Assembly: GCF_030758615.1 (NCBI RefSeq)
Contig: NZ_CP132381.1
Location: 1,364,001-1,428,000, forward strand
Origin: Gilliamella apis
Lineage (GTDB): Bacteria; Pseudomonadota; Gammaproteobacteria; Enterobacterales; Orbaceae
Direction of reading: 5' to 3'
Length of the DNA stretch: 64,000 nt
A program made the position numbers and the translations under genes. The number at the start of each line of letters is the position of its first letter. Positions within the stretch are counted from its first letter, which is position 1. Below the pieces are notes generated by a model. That model did not search any database, was not told the origin of the DNA, and saw nothing but the letters and a program-made list of their open reading frames with translations. This document shows positions 55,654 through 64,000 of the stretch, piece after piece.

Positions 55654-56127
55654 TTAGTTAAGTAGTGATTGCAGATCGACTATTGGATCTTTAGGAACCA
55701 TCTGTACCTCAACTGGAATATTTTTAGCAATAAGGTTTTTGAATGCTTGTTCCTCTTCTGGTGTTACTGAAACCGCTCTTGATAATTGATGTCGACCATC
55801 TTGCATTCGCATACCGCCCACATTCACTTTTTCCAGTGATAATCCACCTTCAACTAACGCATTAACATCAATACTATTTGTGAAAAGTAACATGGTTCTT
55901 TTTTTGATCGGGGTTTTCTTTAAAATTTCGATAAATTGTTGTACACCAAACACTAAAACTTTTAGCCCAGGAGGTGCCGACATAGTGAGTACTGATTGCT
56001 GAACTTTATCACCAGCGACTTTGTCATTAATAACTAATACTTGTTCTATGTCATAGTTTTTTACCCAAGTAGTAATAACTTGTCCATGAATCAAACGGTC
56101 ATCAATTCTGGCTACATTTATTGGCAT
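55654..56127 (-). CDS. PTS mannose/sorbose-family EIIB
   Basis: 157-residue cytosolic phosphocarrier. Phosphorylated His in RIDDRLIHGQV (His14), followed by VLVINDKVAGDK and MLLFTNSIDV typical of the family. Accepts phosphate from EIIA and gives it to sugar at EIIC/EIID. SD AAGGAGA. Confidence 0.94.
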   Translation of the reverse strand: MPINVARIDDRLIHGQVITTWVKNYDIEQVLVINDKVAGDKVQQSVLTMSAPPGLKVLVFGVQQFIEILKKTPIKKRTMLLFTNSIDVNALVEGGLSLEKVNVGGMRMQDGRHQLSRAVSVTPEEEQAFKNLIAKNIPVEVQMVPKDPIVDLQSLLN

Positions 56128-56138
56128 TGGTCTTCTCC

Positions 56139-56570
56139 TTACAACTCATTAGATTGTTCTTGTTGAACATTTAAAATCTGCCGAACATCTTTACAGCTTT
56201 CAGGAAAAGTTTCCTCAATAGCTAATTTGGCATCATTTAATGTTCCTTCACGATTATTTAAAACTTCAAGTAATACTGGAATATTAAAACCACAAAATAG
56301 CAATACATCATCATGAGATATGAGCAGTTCAGTGGCTAGATTGCAGGGCGTTCCTCCCATAATATCTACCAATATAATTACGCCATTGCCTTGATTAAGT
56401 TTTTTATAACTACTTTGCATTTCCTGACGTAAATTATCGATATTACTATCAATTAAAACTGATATAACATGAATATTGTCTTGTTCGCCCATAAGCATTT
56501 GAGCACACTCTAAAGCGCCTTGAGCAAATGGACCATGACTAGCTAAAATGATGGGTAAAGGATGTGGCAT
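56139..56570 (-). CDS. PTS mannose-family EIIA
   Basis: 143-residue EIIA domain. Active His in ASHGPFAQGALE (His12), plus VIILVDIMGGTPCNLATELL of the family. First gene of the operon EIIA-EIIB-EIIC-EIID-phosphatase. ATG preceded by AAGGAAA. A CRP-like site lies about 115 bases upstream. Confidence 0.94.
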   Translation of the reverse strand: MPHPLPIILASHGPFAQGALECAQMLMGEQDNIHVISVLIDSNIDNLRQEMQSSYKKLNQGNGVIILVDIMGGTPCNLATELLISHDDVLLFCGFNIPVLLEVLNNREGTLNDAKLAIEETFPESCKDVRQILNVQQEQSNEL

Positions 56571-56682
56571 AAAAATTTCCTTATCATGTAATTTTATTAC
56601 TAAATATTGTTATTTATTTAGTAACAAAGTTACATCCACAGAGGGAAATAGTCATCCATTTTTTAAGAAATTTTTATGATTT

Positions 56683-56698
56683 TGTGAACAAGATCAAA
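56683..56698 (-). promoter_or_regulatory. CRP-like site upstream of the PTS operon
   Basis: TGTGA-ACAAGA-TCAAA, one mismatch from TGTGA-N6-TCACA, with a symmetric AT frame. It lies 113 bases before the EIIA start, on the side of the operon's promoter. Expected for a sugar PTS. Confidence 0.55.
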
Positions 56699-56768
56699 TT
56701 TATGCAAAGAAAGAGGGAAGAGATAACCAACAAGTTTGTTCTTATGACTAGTATTTTATTTTTGGAGA

Positions 56769-57620
56769 TTATTTTGTTGTTTTTGCCGGATATTTACGCT
56801 TTTCTCTGTTTTGGGTTTGTAATAGTAATCGTTCGTCATATTGACGAATAAATAAATTAGTCAATAGCATATTTACAACAGATATTTGTGATATTTTAGA
56901 ACGTATCGGTATTAATCTTGAAGCATGCTCCATAGAAGTAGTATGTAAAACAAAGGTAGCTAAGGATGAAATTTGGCTTTGTCCCATTTTGGTAATAGCA
57001 ATAGATGGAACCAAAGATTGATCGGCTAGTTTTAGTAATTCAACACAATCAGGTGTTTCTCCTGAATGTGAAATAATAATGACAAGATCATTCTTATCTA
57101 ATGTGCTGATAAGACTACGTGTAACGTGAGCATCGAAGTGACAATTGACATCTTTCTTTATTTTAATTAGTTGATATTCAAGTTCTTTACCAACTAAACC
57201 ACTACTGCCTACACCAAATATAACTATTTTTTGACTATTAATAATTAAATCAATGGCATTATTGAGTGCATGAATATTAACAATGGAGTGAGTTTCATCG
57301 ATTGAGGATTTTTCCATTGCTTGGACTTTACTATTAACATCAGCAAGAGGATCATTCAAATTGATATCATCTTGTAATATTTCATTATTAAGTTTTTTAG
57401 GGATTGAGCCAATAAGATCGACCTTAAAATCACTAAATCCTTTGTATCCTAATTTATTACATAGACGTAATATAGTTGTGGTGCTTACGTGATTGAGTTT
57501 TGCTAACGTTTGGATACTCATATTCTTGAGCGTTTGGGTATTTTCAATAATAAAATAAGCAACTTTAAGTTCTTTAGTTGATAAGTCTTTTTTTACTTCT
57601 CTAAGCTTTAACTCAATCAC
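56769..57620 (-). CDS. RpiR/MurR-family transcriptional regulator
   Basis: 283 residues. N-terminal helix-turn-helix (VSTTTILRLCNKLGYKGFSD) and a C-terminal SIS sugar-isomerase domain (VIFGVGSSGLVGKELEYQL and IIISHSGETPDCVEL). Such proteins sense phosphosugars and repress or activate sugar operons; lying upstream of the PTS genes it probably controls them. I start at GTG 57620 with GAGGTG upstream; the open frame runs to TTG 57632. Basic tail KRKYPAKTTK. Confidence 0.9.
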   Translation of the reverse strand: MIELKLREVKKDLSTKELKVAYFIIENTQTLKNMSIQTLAKLNHVSTTTILRLCNKLGYKGFSDFKVDLIGSIPKKLNNEILQDDINLNDPLADVNSKVQAMEKSSIDETHSIVNIHALNNAIDLIINSQKIVIFGVGSSGLVGKELEYQLIKIKKDVNCHFDAHVTRSLISTLDKNDLVIIISHSGETPDCVELLKLADQSLVPSIAITKMGQSQISSLATFVLHTTSMEHASRLIPIRSKISQISVVNMLLTNLFIRQYDERLLLQTQNREKRKYPAKTTK

Positions 57621-57823
57621 TAGACACCTCAAATGTACTGTTATATTTCTGTAAGTATATAAAATTTAGTCAGGAAATTAAAAAAAATTAATATTTAAAG
57701 TCTAAATTATATACAAATTAAATTGCCATTATCAAAAGTAATTAAATTAAAATAATGGTAGTTTTTCTTTATCTCGATAACTATTTTAAGAAAAATTTAC
57801 TCAATGAGGTTAAGTTTATTTAT

Positions 57824-57848
57824 AAAAAAACCCGCTAATGCGGGCTTT
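57824..57848 (-). terminator. Terminator of the small lipoprotein gene
   Basis: On the minus strand GCCCGC-ATTA-GCGGGT forms a stem (57830-57846) followed by a run of seven T. Lies 20 bases after the stop codon. Confidence 0.85.
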
Positions 57849-57866
57849 AGAACTAATTAGATAAGA

Positions 57867-58163
57867 TTATTTATCAAATTCGCTAATAATTTCTTTAGCT
57901 GTTTTACCATTAAGTTTGTTTTTGAGATCTTCTTTTACTTTCGCTTCATCACCAGCATTGTCTGGATTAGTTGCCGCTGCAGCTGTTGCTTTAACAATAG
58001 CACGCGCGAAAGCAATTTTATCTGCATCACTTAATTTTTCACTAGCTTTTTTAACAGAACTAGTAAAAGTATCTTGTGTGGTAAAATCAATTTTAGCTGC
58101 ATCATCACCACAACCAATTAACGCAAAACTTAATAATGATACTGCTAATAGTTTTTTAAACAT
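57867..58163 (-). CDS. Small lipoprotein (DUF6694-like)
   Basis: 98 residues. Lipoprotein signal MFKKLLAVSLLSFALIGCGD with lipobox LIGC; the mature part is helical, with DKIAFARAIVKATAAAATNP and KLNGKTAKEIISEFDK. This layout fits the small DUF6694 lipoproteins (a LNGKTAxEII-type end), function unknown. SD AAGGAAA. Single gene with its own terminator. Confidence 0.75.
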   Translation of the reverse strand: MFKKLLAVSLLSFALIGCGDDAAKIDFTTQDTFTSSVKKASEKLSDADKIAFARAIVKATAAAATNPDNAGDEAKVKEDLKNKLNGKTAKEIISEFDK

Positions 58164-58560
58164 TTCCTTTCCTTAAAAATAAATATTATTAAATGCAGGG
58201 CTATTTTTATACTAAAAGAGTTAATTTTCAAGCAATAAATGCATTTTAATTGAAAATAATCTATTACTTTATCTATTTAAATTTAAAAGTTGTGAGTTAG
58301 GTCAAATTTTTGTTTTTTATCAAAAATAAGATTTCTTCTTGATATTGTGTCTGATGTTGCATTTGAAAAGCCTGTTCCTTAAAATTTTTTTGATTTTAAG
58401 CGTAAAAAAGCTATGTAAATTAAGATTATTGTTTTTATTTGTGTCCTATATTTAGGACATTTTAAATATTCTATACGACTGCTGTATTTATAACCTATTA
58501 AAACTTGACGATAAGGTAAGCCAATGCTAATATTTGCCACCTATTCAGATAGACCTCATC

Positions 58561-58634
58561 GGCGCGTTGGCAGAGTGGCCATGCTGCGGATTGCAAATCC
58601 GTCTACCTCGGTTCGACTCCGGGACGCGCCTCCA
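58561..58634 (+). tRNA. tRNA-Cys (anticodon GCA)
   Basis: Acceptor GGCGCGT pairs with ACGCGCC, discriminator T and encoded CCA. Anticodon stem GCGGA/TCCGT with loop TTGCAAA (GCA). T arm GGTTCGACTCC. Body as in enterobacterial tRNA-Cys. Confidence 0.95.
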
Positions 58635-58747
58635 TAAAAAACAATAAGTTACCCACAATATTTCCTCGAATAAAGTACCAAATCAATAGAGAAAATTATT
58701 TTTTATATGATATTGTCAATGATAATTATAGCGAATTGAGTATTATT

Positions 58748-59188
58748 ATGACGGTAGGAAAACTTAGATATTGGTTATCATTTATTATTGCATCAGTAGC
58801 AGTTTTCTTTTTTATGAATCAATTTGACCTATTTGATAAAAATATTGAAAAGCTGTTATTTACCATGTCAAAAGAAATAAATAAAAATACCCCATATCAG
58901 TTAGATCAGTTCACCATTTTAGATTCAACTACCGCATATAAAAATACAATAGTTTATAAAATGACAATTTTTAATGTTAATATTAAAGATTCAGAAATGG
59001 GTTTTGTTGAAAATAAACTTTTTTTAACTGCAAGAAACTCTATTTGTACTGAAGAATGTACAAAAGAAACAATATTTAAAGGAGCGATTTTTAAATACAT
59101 GTATAGTGAAGAAAATGGTAAACATTTATTTTCTTTTACTATAGATAGTAAAGATTGTTTAGAGATGTTAAAGGATGATTCAAAATAA
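58748..59188 (+). CDS. Small membrane-anchored protein, unrecognised
   Basis: About 146 residues starting MTVGKLRYWLSFIIASVAVF with one N-terminal membrane segment; a TTG four codons upstream is also open. The soluble part has LDQFTILDSTTAYKNTIVYK and a Cys pair (NSICTEECTK). Orientation would place it in the periplasm. No family recognised. Confidence 0.6.
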   Translation: MTVGKLRYWLSFIIASVAVFFFMNQFDLFDKNIEKLLFTMSKEINKNTPYQLDQFTILDSTTAYKNTIVYKMTIFNVNIKDSEMGFVENKLFLTARNSICTEECTKETIFKGAIFKYMYSEENGKHLFSFTIDSKDCLEMLKDDSK

Positions 59189-59402
59189 CCATTCTTTAGT
59201 AATCCTAAAACTGAATATCATCGTTAAAATCCATTTCTAGTTCAGGCATCTTTTGTAATTGTAAAAATGTTTTCAATTTTTAGTGTTATTTATTAAATCG
59301 TTATTTAATTAAACAATCAAATAATAACTCATCATTTAGTATTGTTATTTATTGAATTATGTCCATTTATAGTGTTTATCAAAAAATAGGATAAGATAAA
59401 AT

Positions 59403-59603
59403 ATGGCTTATTTTAATTATCACGCTAAAGCCAAAAAACTGATCTCACAAGGCTATCTGGTCCGCTATGAATTTGTCGATAATTGGAACGGTATCAAACC
59501 TGCATTAGTTTTATATTTTGACAATGCTAATCCAATGCCGATAAGGGAATATCGTTGGCAAGAATATCTCCCATTGATTAGTTCTGATGATCAATCGAAG
59601 TGA
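59403..59603 (+). CDS. Conserved-looking small protein (66 aa)
   Basis: MAYFNYHAKAKKLISQGYLV then RYEFVDNWNGIKPALVLYF and MPIREYRWQEYLPLI. The balanced, compact pattern looks like a conserved enterobacterial hypothetical protein, but I cannot name it. SD AGGATAAG some distance before ATG. Convergent with cdaR. Confidence 0.65.
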   Translation: MAYFNYHAKAKKLISQGYLVRYEFVDNWNGIKPALVLYFDNANPMPIREYRWQEYLPLISSDDQSK

Positions 59604-59626
59604 TTTTTTGGGAGTGGTATATAAGG

Positions 59627-60775
59627 TTATTTATCGAGTTGTAATGCAATATAAAGCAGTACTCGATCGTCAAATTTTGACAAATCTAATCCAGTTAGTT
59701 TGGTTATATTGTTTAATCGATATTCTAATGTATTGCGATGTATGAAGAGGGCTTTTGCCGTATTATTGTTCTGTAAGTTATGGATAAACCAAGTTTCGAG
59801 AGTATTTTGCAATAAGCCGTTTGAATCAGACGCTTTTAATTTATTTAACGGTGAAAGTAACTCTTCTGCTTGCCAATCTTTATTTAAACCATCCAACAAA
59901 ACAGGTAATATGAGATCTTGATAATAATAATTACGACAATGTGGAAATCTTTTTTTGCCGATTTCTAAGGCGGTTTTGGCTGTTTGATAAGATCTTGCTA
60001 TGGTATCGTTACCTTGATGAAAATAATTTCCTAAAGATATTTTTATTTTAAATTGACTGAGCAGTTTTGCCTGACTAACTAATTTTTCTAATTTTGTTTT
60101 ATGTTCTGTTAAATCCCATCGATTAAATTTATTTAAAGCAGGAAGTAATATAACAATTTCGGTTAGTGATTTTATCGCTACTAGTTTTGTTAATGTTTCG
60201 AGTTCATTTTGAATTTGTTGTAATTCACTCATTGCGGTTTGAATTCCAAGTTGGCCACTTTCGATTTCAATAATGACAGTTACATAGGATAAAGATAAAT
60301 CAATGTTTAATTTTCGACTCCATTCAGTTATATTGGAGACAGTTTTGTCTGATTGAATTATCGATAATATAAACTCTTCTTTTAAACGATTATCTTGAGA
60401 GAGTTGATTGAGTAATAATGCTTGTTCCATCATCATCTCTGCCGTCATACTCACTAATTCAGCAAATTGGATAATTTTAGTTGGTTCACCCGTTACTCCA
60501 ATCACACCAACAATTTCTTCTTTAAGTTTTAATGGAAAATTAACACCCGGTTTAACTCCTTTAAGTTTTTTTGCAGTTGGACTGTCAATTGTCACTACTC
60601 TGCCTTGTGATATGGCTAATACAGCACCTTCATGTAATTCGCCAATTCGTTCTAAATCACCACTACCGATAATTTCTCCCCGATTATTCATTATATTGAC
60701 ATTACAATTGATAATGCGCATGGTTTTATCAACAATCGATTGAGCAAGTATTGGAGAGATACTTTGAACTTTCAT
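59627..60775 (-). CDS. cdaR: Sugar-diacid regulator CdaR
   Basis: Transcriptional activator of glucarate/galactarate/glycerate use. 382 residues from MKVQSISPILAQSIVDKTMR. Sugar-diacid recognition domain at the N-terminus (NIMNNRGEIIGSGDLERIGE, GVIGVTGEP), then a GGDEF-like middle and the C-terminal PucR/CdaR helix-turn-helix (ALFIHRNTLEYRLNNITKLT). ATG 60775 follows AAAGG; the frame's nine extra codons lack support. It lies beside the glycerate kinase/permease operon, likely its target. Confidence 0.92.
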   Translation of the reverse strand: MKVQSISPILAQSIVDKTMRIINCNVNIMNNRGEIIGSGDLERIGELHEGAVLAISQGRVVTIDSPTAKKLKGVKPGVNFPLKLKEEIVGVIGVTGEPTKIIQFAELVSMTAEMMMEQALLLNQLSQDNRLKEEFILSIIQSDKTVSNITEWSRKLNIDLSLSYVTVIIEIESGQLGIQTAMSELQQIQNELETLTKLVAIKSLTEIVILLPALNKFNRWDLTEHKTKLEKLVSQAKLLSQFKIKISLGNYFHQGNDTIARSYQTAKTALEIGKKRFPHCRNYYYQDLILPVLLDGLNKDWQAEELLSPLNKLKASDSNGLLQNTLETWFIHNLQNNNTAKALFIHRNTLEYRLNNITKLTGLDLSKFDDRVLLYIALQLDK

Positions 60776-60920
60776 AGCAATAAACCTTTTTATTATAATC
60801 AAGTAATAATTTATATCGCATTGATAATAATTTTATTACTATGATTTTTTTGAAACCTGTTAAAATTTTTTAATTATAGCAAACTACAGAGCTTATACTT
60901 TATTCGTAAGATTTCATGAT

Positions 60921-60955
60921 TGGGGAATAAAGAATAATCTTTTATTTCCCCATAT
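60921..60955 (-). terminator. Probable terminator of the permease/glycerate-kinase operon
   Basis: TGGGGAAATAAAAG pairs with TTTATTCCCCA on the minus strand, with one bulge. The tail has weak T content. Lies about 20 bases after the kinase stop. Confidence 0.5.
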
Positions 60956-60974
60956 TTTTAGTTGTCTAGAAATG

Positions 60975-62120
60975 TTAAATTTGAGCTATATTAATTAAGC
61001 GACCAATATTTTCACTGGTTCGTTCAATATTTTTAAACCCATCAGCCAATAGATCCTCAATTTTAGATATCGAAGGGATAATACCGAAAATGGCGTTAAT
61101 ACCTTCTGGATAAAGTTCCTCGATGTTTTCGCCAATCATCCCGGCTAATGCAATAACTGGAATATTGTGTTTTTTGGCCGTTTGGGCAACACCATAAGGT
61201 GTTTTACCAAATTTGGTTTGAAAGTCAATCCCACCTTCACCAGTAAAACAGAAATCTGCGCCGATTAATTGATTTTCTAAATTACTATACTTGATAACAA
61301 TATCGATGCCTTTTTCCATTTTACTATTGGTAAACGCCATTAATCCGGCACCTAATCCACCAGCGGCACCAGCACCTGGAATAGTTGCGACATCTTTATT
61401 TAGCTGAGATTTTATAATGGATGCATAATGCTGTAAGTTATCATCCAATTGTTTAATCATTTCAGATGTAGCCCCTTTTTGAGGCCCAAATACTCTTGAA
61501 GCTCCTTTTTCTCCACATAGAGGGTTAGTGACGTCACTAGCAACGATAAATTCAACTTTATCTAATTGAGGATTGACTTCAGATATATCAATTCTAGCTA
61601 AATGCTCTAATGCGCCGCCTCCTTTAGCAATTATCTGATTATTTTTATCATAAAACTTCACTCCTAAGGCTTGTGCCATTCCTGCGCCACCATCATTTGT
61701 GGCGCTACCACCAATACCTAAAATGATTTTTTTAATACCATGTTTTAAGCTGGCAAGGATTAATTCGCCCGTACCAAATGTTGTGGTAATCAATGGATTT
61801 CGTTGTTCTTTGGGTACAAGATGGATACCGCTTGCTGAGGCCATTTCAATGACCGCAGTCGTGTTATCACCTAGAATGCCATAATAGGCAGTGACTTTGT
61901 TACCAAGAGGACCTGTGACTTCACATGTATGTAATGTTCCATTAGTTGCGTCGACTAATGATTGTGTTGTGCCTTCACCACCATCAGCCATCGGTACATG
62001 AATATATTTAGCATCAGGAAAAACTTTTTTTAATCCAGATTCGATTGCCTGACATACCTCTTTTGCGGTTAAGCTTTCCTTAAACGAGTCAGGAGCAAGT
62101 ACAAATGTTTTTTGTTTCAT
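60975..62120 (-). CDS. garK: Glycerate 2-kinase (GarK/GlxK family)
   Basis: 381 residues. ATP-dependent phosphorylation of D-glycerate to 2-phosphoglycerate, the last step of glucarate/galactarate and glyoxylate-type pathways. Family features: VLAPDSFKESLTAKEVCQAI, MADGGEGTTQSLVDATNG, IGGSATNDGGAGMAQALG and GAGAAGGLGAGLMAF. Follows the permease gene by 17 bases. The split between GarK and GlxK cannot be made by eye. Confidence 0.92.
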   Translation of the reverse strand: MKQKTFVLAPDSFKESLTAKEVCQAIESGLKKVFPDAKYIHVPMADGGEGTTQSLVDATNGTLHTCEVTGPLGNKVTAYYGILGDNTTAVIEMASASGIHLVPKEQRNPLITTTFGTGELILASLKHGIKKIILGIGGSATNDGGAGMAQALGVKFYDKNNQIIAKGGGALEHLARIDISEVNPQLDKVEFIVASDVTNPLCGEKGASRVFGPQKGATSEMIKQLDDNLQHYASIIKSQLNKDVATIPGAGAAGGLGAGLMAFTNSKMEKGIDIVIKYSNLENQLIGADFCFTGEGGIDFQTKFGKTPYGVAQTAKKHNIPVIALAGMIGENIEELYPEGINAIFGIIPSISKIEDLLADGFKNIERTSENIGRLINIAQI

Positions 62121-62137
62121 AAAAATTACTCTTAATA

Positions 62138-63442
62138 TTACATAATAAATTGATAGAAAATTGTGGCAACGAGTGTCATAGTGCCACCAACCATAGCTTC
62201 ATATGGGATCAATTTCATACGTTGTTTAATTGTCATATTCATACTACCACCAGTGACATGGAAGTAGTTTCCTTGTGGTAATGAATCAATAACAGTTGCA
62301 CCTGTATGCATCATTACAGCTGCACTAATAGCCGGTATTCCTATGTCTGTAATGGTTGAACCAAAAGTCCCAGTTGCTAAAATAACGCCAGTAGATGTTG
62401 ACGCGGTGGCCGCTGCCATTAATACACCGGAAATTGGTGATAAGTAATAACCTGAGATGCCCATATAATCAATAATATTGATAACTTGAGTAGCTAAGTT
62501 TGATGAACCAATTAAACCAGCAATAGCACCTGCACCGACAAGGATGAGTACGGTTGGTGTCATTTTTTCAATCCCGGATTTAGTATACATAGCAATGTTA
62601 CGATGTTGCCCCATTGCTAACATACCGATGATTCCTGCAACGGGAAGTACATATAGCGCATCTATCTTTAAATTAGCTAATGCTTCAATATGAAAAATAT
62701 TACCTATAGGGTTGATCATTAATAGCAAAATAGCAGTTACAGGTGCAACGATTGCTTTACTCAGAGAAGGATTGTTATTTTTTTGTTCTGCATCATTTTT
62801 TTGCAAAGCAACGACTTCTTCAATAGTTACTTTATCGCCTTTATTTTTGATTAATGAAGCAATTACAACAGTTGCAATTAAACCAAATAGTGCAGGGATA
62901 AAACCAGCTATCATTACATCACTTAGACTTAAATTGAAACCATTGGCAACCGCAATAGTATTAGGGTTAGGGGAAATAATATTGCCAGCTTTACCACCAC
63001 CAGAAAGCGCTAATAATAATGCTAATCGAGAAATCCCCATTTTATTACCAACAGATAAAGCAATTGGCGCAACAATTAATACAGCAACCGGAATAAATAC
63101 GCCTGATGCAGTAATAATACCGGTGGCTAGTGCTAAAGCGAGTAATGCCTTTTTTTCACCTAATTTTTTTACAACAGCTTGTGCGATTGTTTCAGCTGCG
63201 CCTGATTCCATCATCACGCCAGCTAAAATCCCTGCGGCTAATACTCTGATTACGGTTCCCATTATACTTTGTGTACCGGTAGTTAAAATCGAAATAGTTT
63301 GTACTAGATTTGCACCTCCAATAAATGCACCTATTATCGCACCAAAAAATAACGAATAAACTGGATTTATTCCGCGTAGAATTAAAAAAATAGCAAGAAA
63401 AAGTCCTATTATCGCTCCATACCAACTTATGAATTCAGTCAT
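62138..63442 (-). CDS. GntP-family permease, probably for glycerate
   Basis: 434-residue polytopic transporter (about twelve membrane segments) of the gluconate:proton symporter family. Conserved GGGKAGNIISPNPNTIAVA and ATASTSTGVILATGTFGST loops. First gene of the operon with glycerate kinase, next to cdaR, so glycerate (or a related sugar acid) is the likely substrate. SD GAGGAAA. Perfect CRP palindrome upstream. Confidence 0.88.
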   Translation of the reverse strand: MTEFISWYGAIIGLFLAIFLILRGINPVYSLFFGAIIGAFIGGANLVQTISILTTGTQSIMGTVIRVLAAGILAGVMMESGAAETIAQAVVKKLGEKKALLALALATGIITASGVFIPVAVLIVAPIALSVGNKMGISRLALLLALSGGGKAGNIISPNPNTIAVANGFNLSLSDVMIAGFIPALFGLIATVVIASLIKNKGDKVTIEEVVALQKNDAEQKNNNPSLSKAIVAPVTAILLLMINPIGNIFHIEALANLKIDALYVLPVAGIIGMLAMGQHRNIAMYTKSGIEKMTPTVLILVGAGAIAGLIGSSNLATQVINIIDYMGISGYYLSPISGVLMAAATASTSTGVILATGTFGSTITDIGIPAISAAVMMHTGATVIDSLPQGNYFHVTGGSMNMTIKQRMKLIPYEAMVGGTMTLVATIFYQFIM

Positions 63443-63582
63443 TTAAATTTTCCTCATTGCTTTTTATGACTATCAAAAAATATTGTTCTAATTTTATTAT
63501 TGAATTTGTTTGCTAGGCTATGTGGTTTTGCACAAATGTGAGCAATAAAAGCTAAAAAATATTGGGCGTTATAATAGTTTTA

Positions 63583-63598
63583 TGTGATATTAATCACA
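63583..63598 (-). promoter_or_regulatory. Perfect CRP site upstream of the glycerate operon
   Basis: TGTGA-TATTAA-TCACA matches the full consensus TGTGA-N6-TCACA. It lies 141 bases before the permease start; trhP on the other strand starts 267 bases away. Consistent with catabolite control of glycerate use. Confidence 0.75.
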
Positions 63599-63791
63599 AA
63601 TTTAGCGGATTTGTCTGTATAATTTTGTTTATGTTTTCATCGGATCTTTAAAAAAGAAATATTTCACAAGTTTTATTTAAACTTACGAAATAACGCCTTA
63701 TTCAACAGATTATTATTCCTTATTTATAATTGAGATATTGTTGTTCCTTATTATGGTTACAATAAATTTGCCAATCTGATAGCTAAAGCGT

Positions 63792-63862
63792 AAAATGCCC
63801 ATCCTATTTTGCTTAACCTATTACCTTATAAGGTAATACTGACTTGAAATCAGAGGCATTTT
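63792..63862 (+). promoter_or_regulatory. Structured leader of trhP
   Basis: AAAATGCC (63792-63799) is complementary to GGCATTTT (63855-63862), and between them lies a perfect 20-bp palindrome TATTACCTTA/TAAGGTAATA (63819-63838). The right arm of the outer stem contains the ribosome-site GAGGC, so folding could hide it. The palindrome could instead be a protein operator. Confidence 0.4.
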
Positions 63863-63865
63863 TTA

Positions 63866-64000
63866 ATGACAATGTTATATCCAAAACCAGAATTACTTTC
63901 ACCAGCTGGTTCTCTTAAAAATATGCGTTACGCATTTGCTTATGGTGCTGATGCAGTTTATGCAGGGCAACCACGCTACAGTTTGCGAGTGCGCAATAAT
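63866..64000 (+). CDS. trhP: 5' end of tRNA hydroxylation protein TrhP (YegQ, U32 family)
   Basis: The first 45 codons run to the window edge: MTMLYPKPELLSPAGSLKNM, RYAFAYGADAVYAG, QPRYSLRVRNN. This is the opening of the U32-peptidase-family protein YegQ/TrhP, which introduces the hydroxyl group of 5-hydroxyuridine-type tRNA modification. ATG 63866 has GAGGC nine bases before; ATG 63872 is the alternative. Rest is outside the window. Confidence 0.92.
   Translation, partial: MTMLYPKPELLSPAGSLKNMRYAFAYGADAVYAGQPRYSLRVRNN

Noticed and set aside
57650-57672. LexA-like sequence before the RpiR gene (CTGT...TGTA)
   Set aside because: The second half does not match ACAG.

Overview
The window looks like chromosome of an AT-rich gammaproteobacterium. 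Protein families and gene orders are enterobacterial (yfbV/ackA/pta, dnaX-ybaB, ruvAB, uvrA, truC, ybhA, mlaA next to a tRNA-Arg), but base composition is low in G+C, intergenic regions are very A/T-rich and gene order is scrambled (recR has left dnaX-ybaB). Together with the abundance of Rhs debris this best fits the Orbaceae (Gilliamella-like insect-gut symbionts). That assignment is inference.

Layout. 1-600: end of an unrecognised gene, then an isolated two-repeat, one-spacer type I-F CRISPR array. 0.6-5 kb: fabB; a LexA-box-controlled radical-SAM + DUF4130 pair; mlaA. 5.1-7.1 kb: tRNA-Arg, an unrecognised membrane protein, tRNA-Val. 7.3-17.4 kb: recQ, a transporter plus M20 amidohydrolase, dnaX (with a -1 frameshift signal), ybaB, SOS-controlled ruvAB, cysK.

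17.7-29.3 kb: a one-strand array of roughly fifteen small immunity-type genes (SUKH, ComJ-like, double Imm22, DUF2750, a DUF7716-like protein, a tandemly duplicated family and several unknowns), interspersed with decayed Rhs cores and toxin tails. No intact toxin is present. This is the main accessory region.

29.8-36.5 kb: priC and yfbV, divergent from ackA-pta, then guaA. 36.46-40.32 kb: a decayed genomic island inserted at the 3' end of guaA, bounded by a 14-bp direct repeat. It holds an integrase remnant, a broken XRE regulator, a broken RepA-like ATPase, a membrane protein, and an intact pair made of a HEPN-like protein and an HNH nuclease with an N-terminal cysteine cluster (a candidate defence module).

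40.4-52.8 kb: EthD/MerR pair, an exported low-molecular-weight tyrosine phosphatase, YhcH + KdgK, a cyclase-family hydrolase, SOS-controlled uvrA, plsY, recR, ybhA, truC, a lipoprotein pair (one copy with a nonsense codon) and a YiiX-like hydrolase. 52.9-57.6 kb: a mannose-family PTS operon (EIIA-B-C-D) ending in a tyrosine phosphatase gene, with an RpiR regulator and a CRP-like site. 57.8-64 kb: small lipoprotein, tRNA-Cys, two small proteins, then cdaR and a glycerate kinase/GntP permease operon behind a perfect CRP palindrome, and the start of trhP (yegQ) at the window edge.

Three LexA boxes (radical-SAM pair, ruvAB, uvrA) show a conserved SOS network. The radical-SAM pair is the uncharacterised member of it. 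All calls come from reading the sequence and remembered family features; no search was run.
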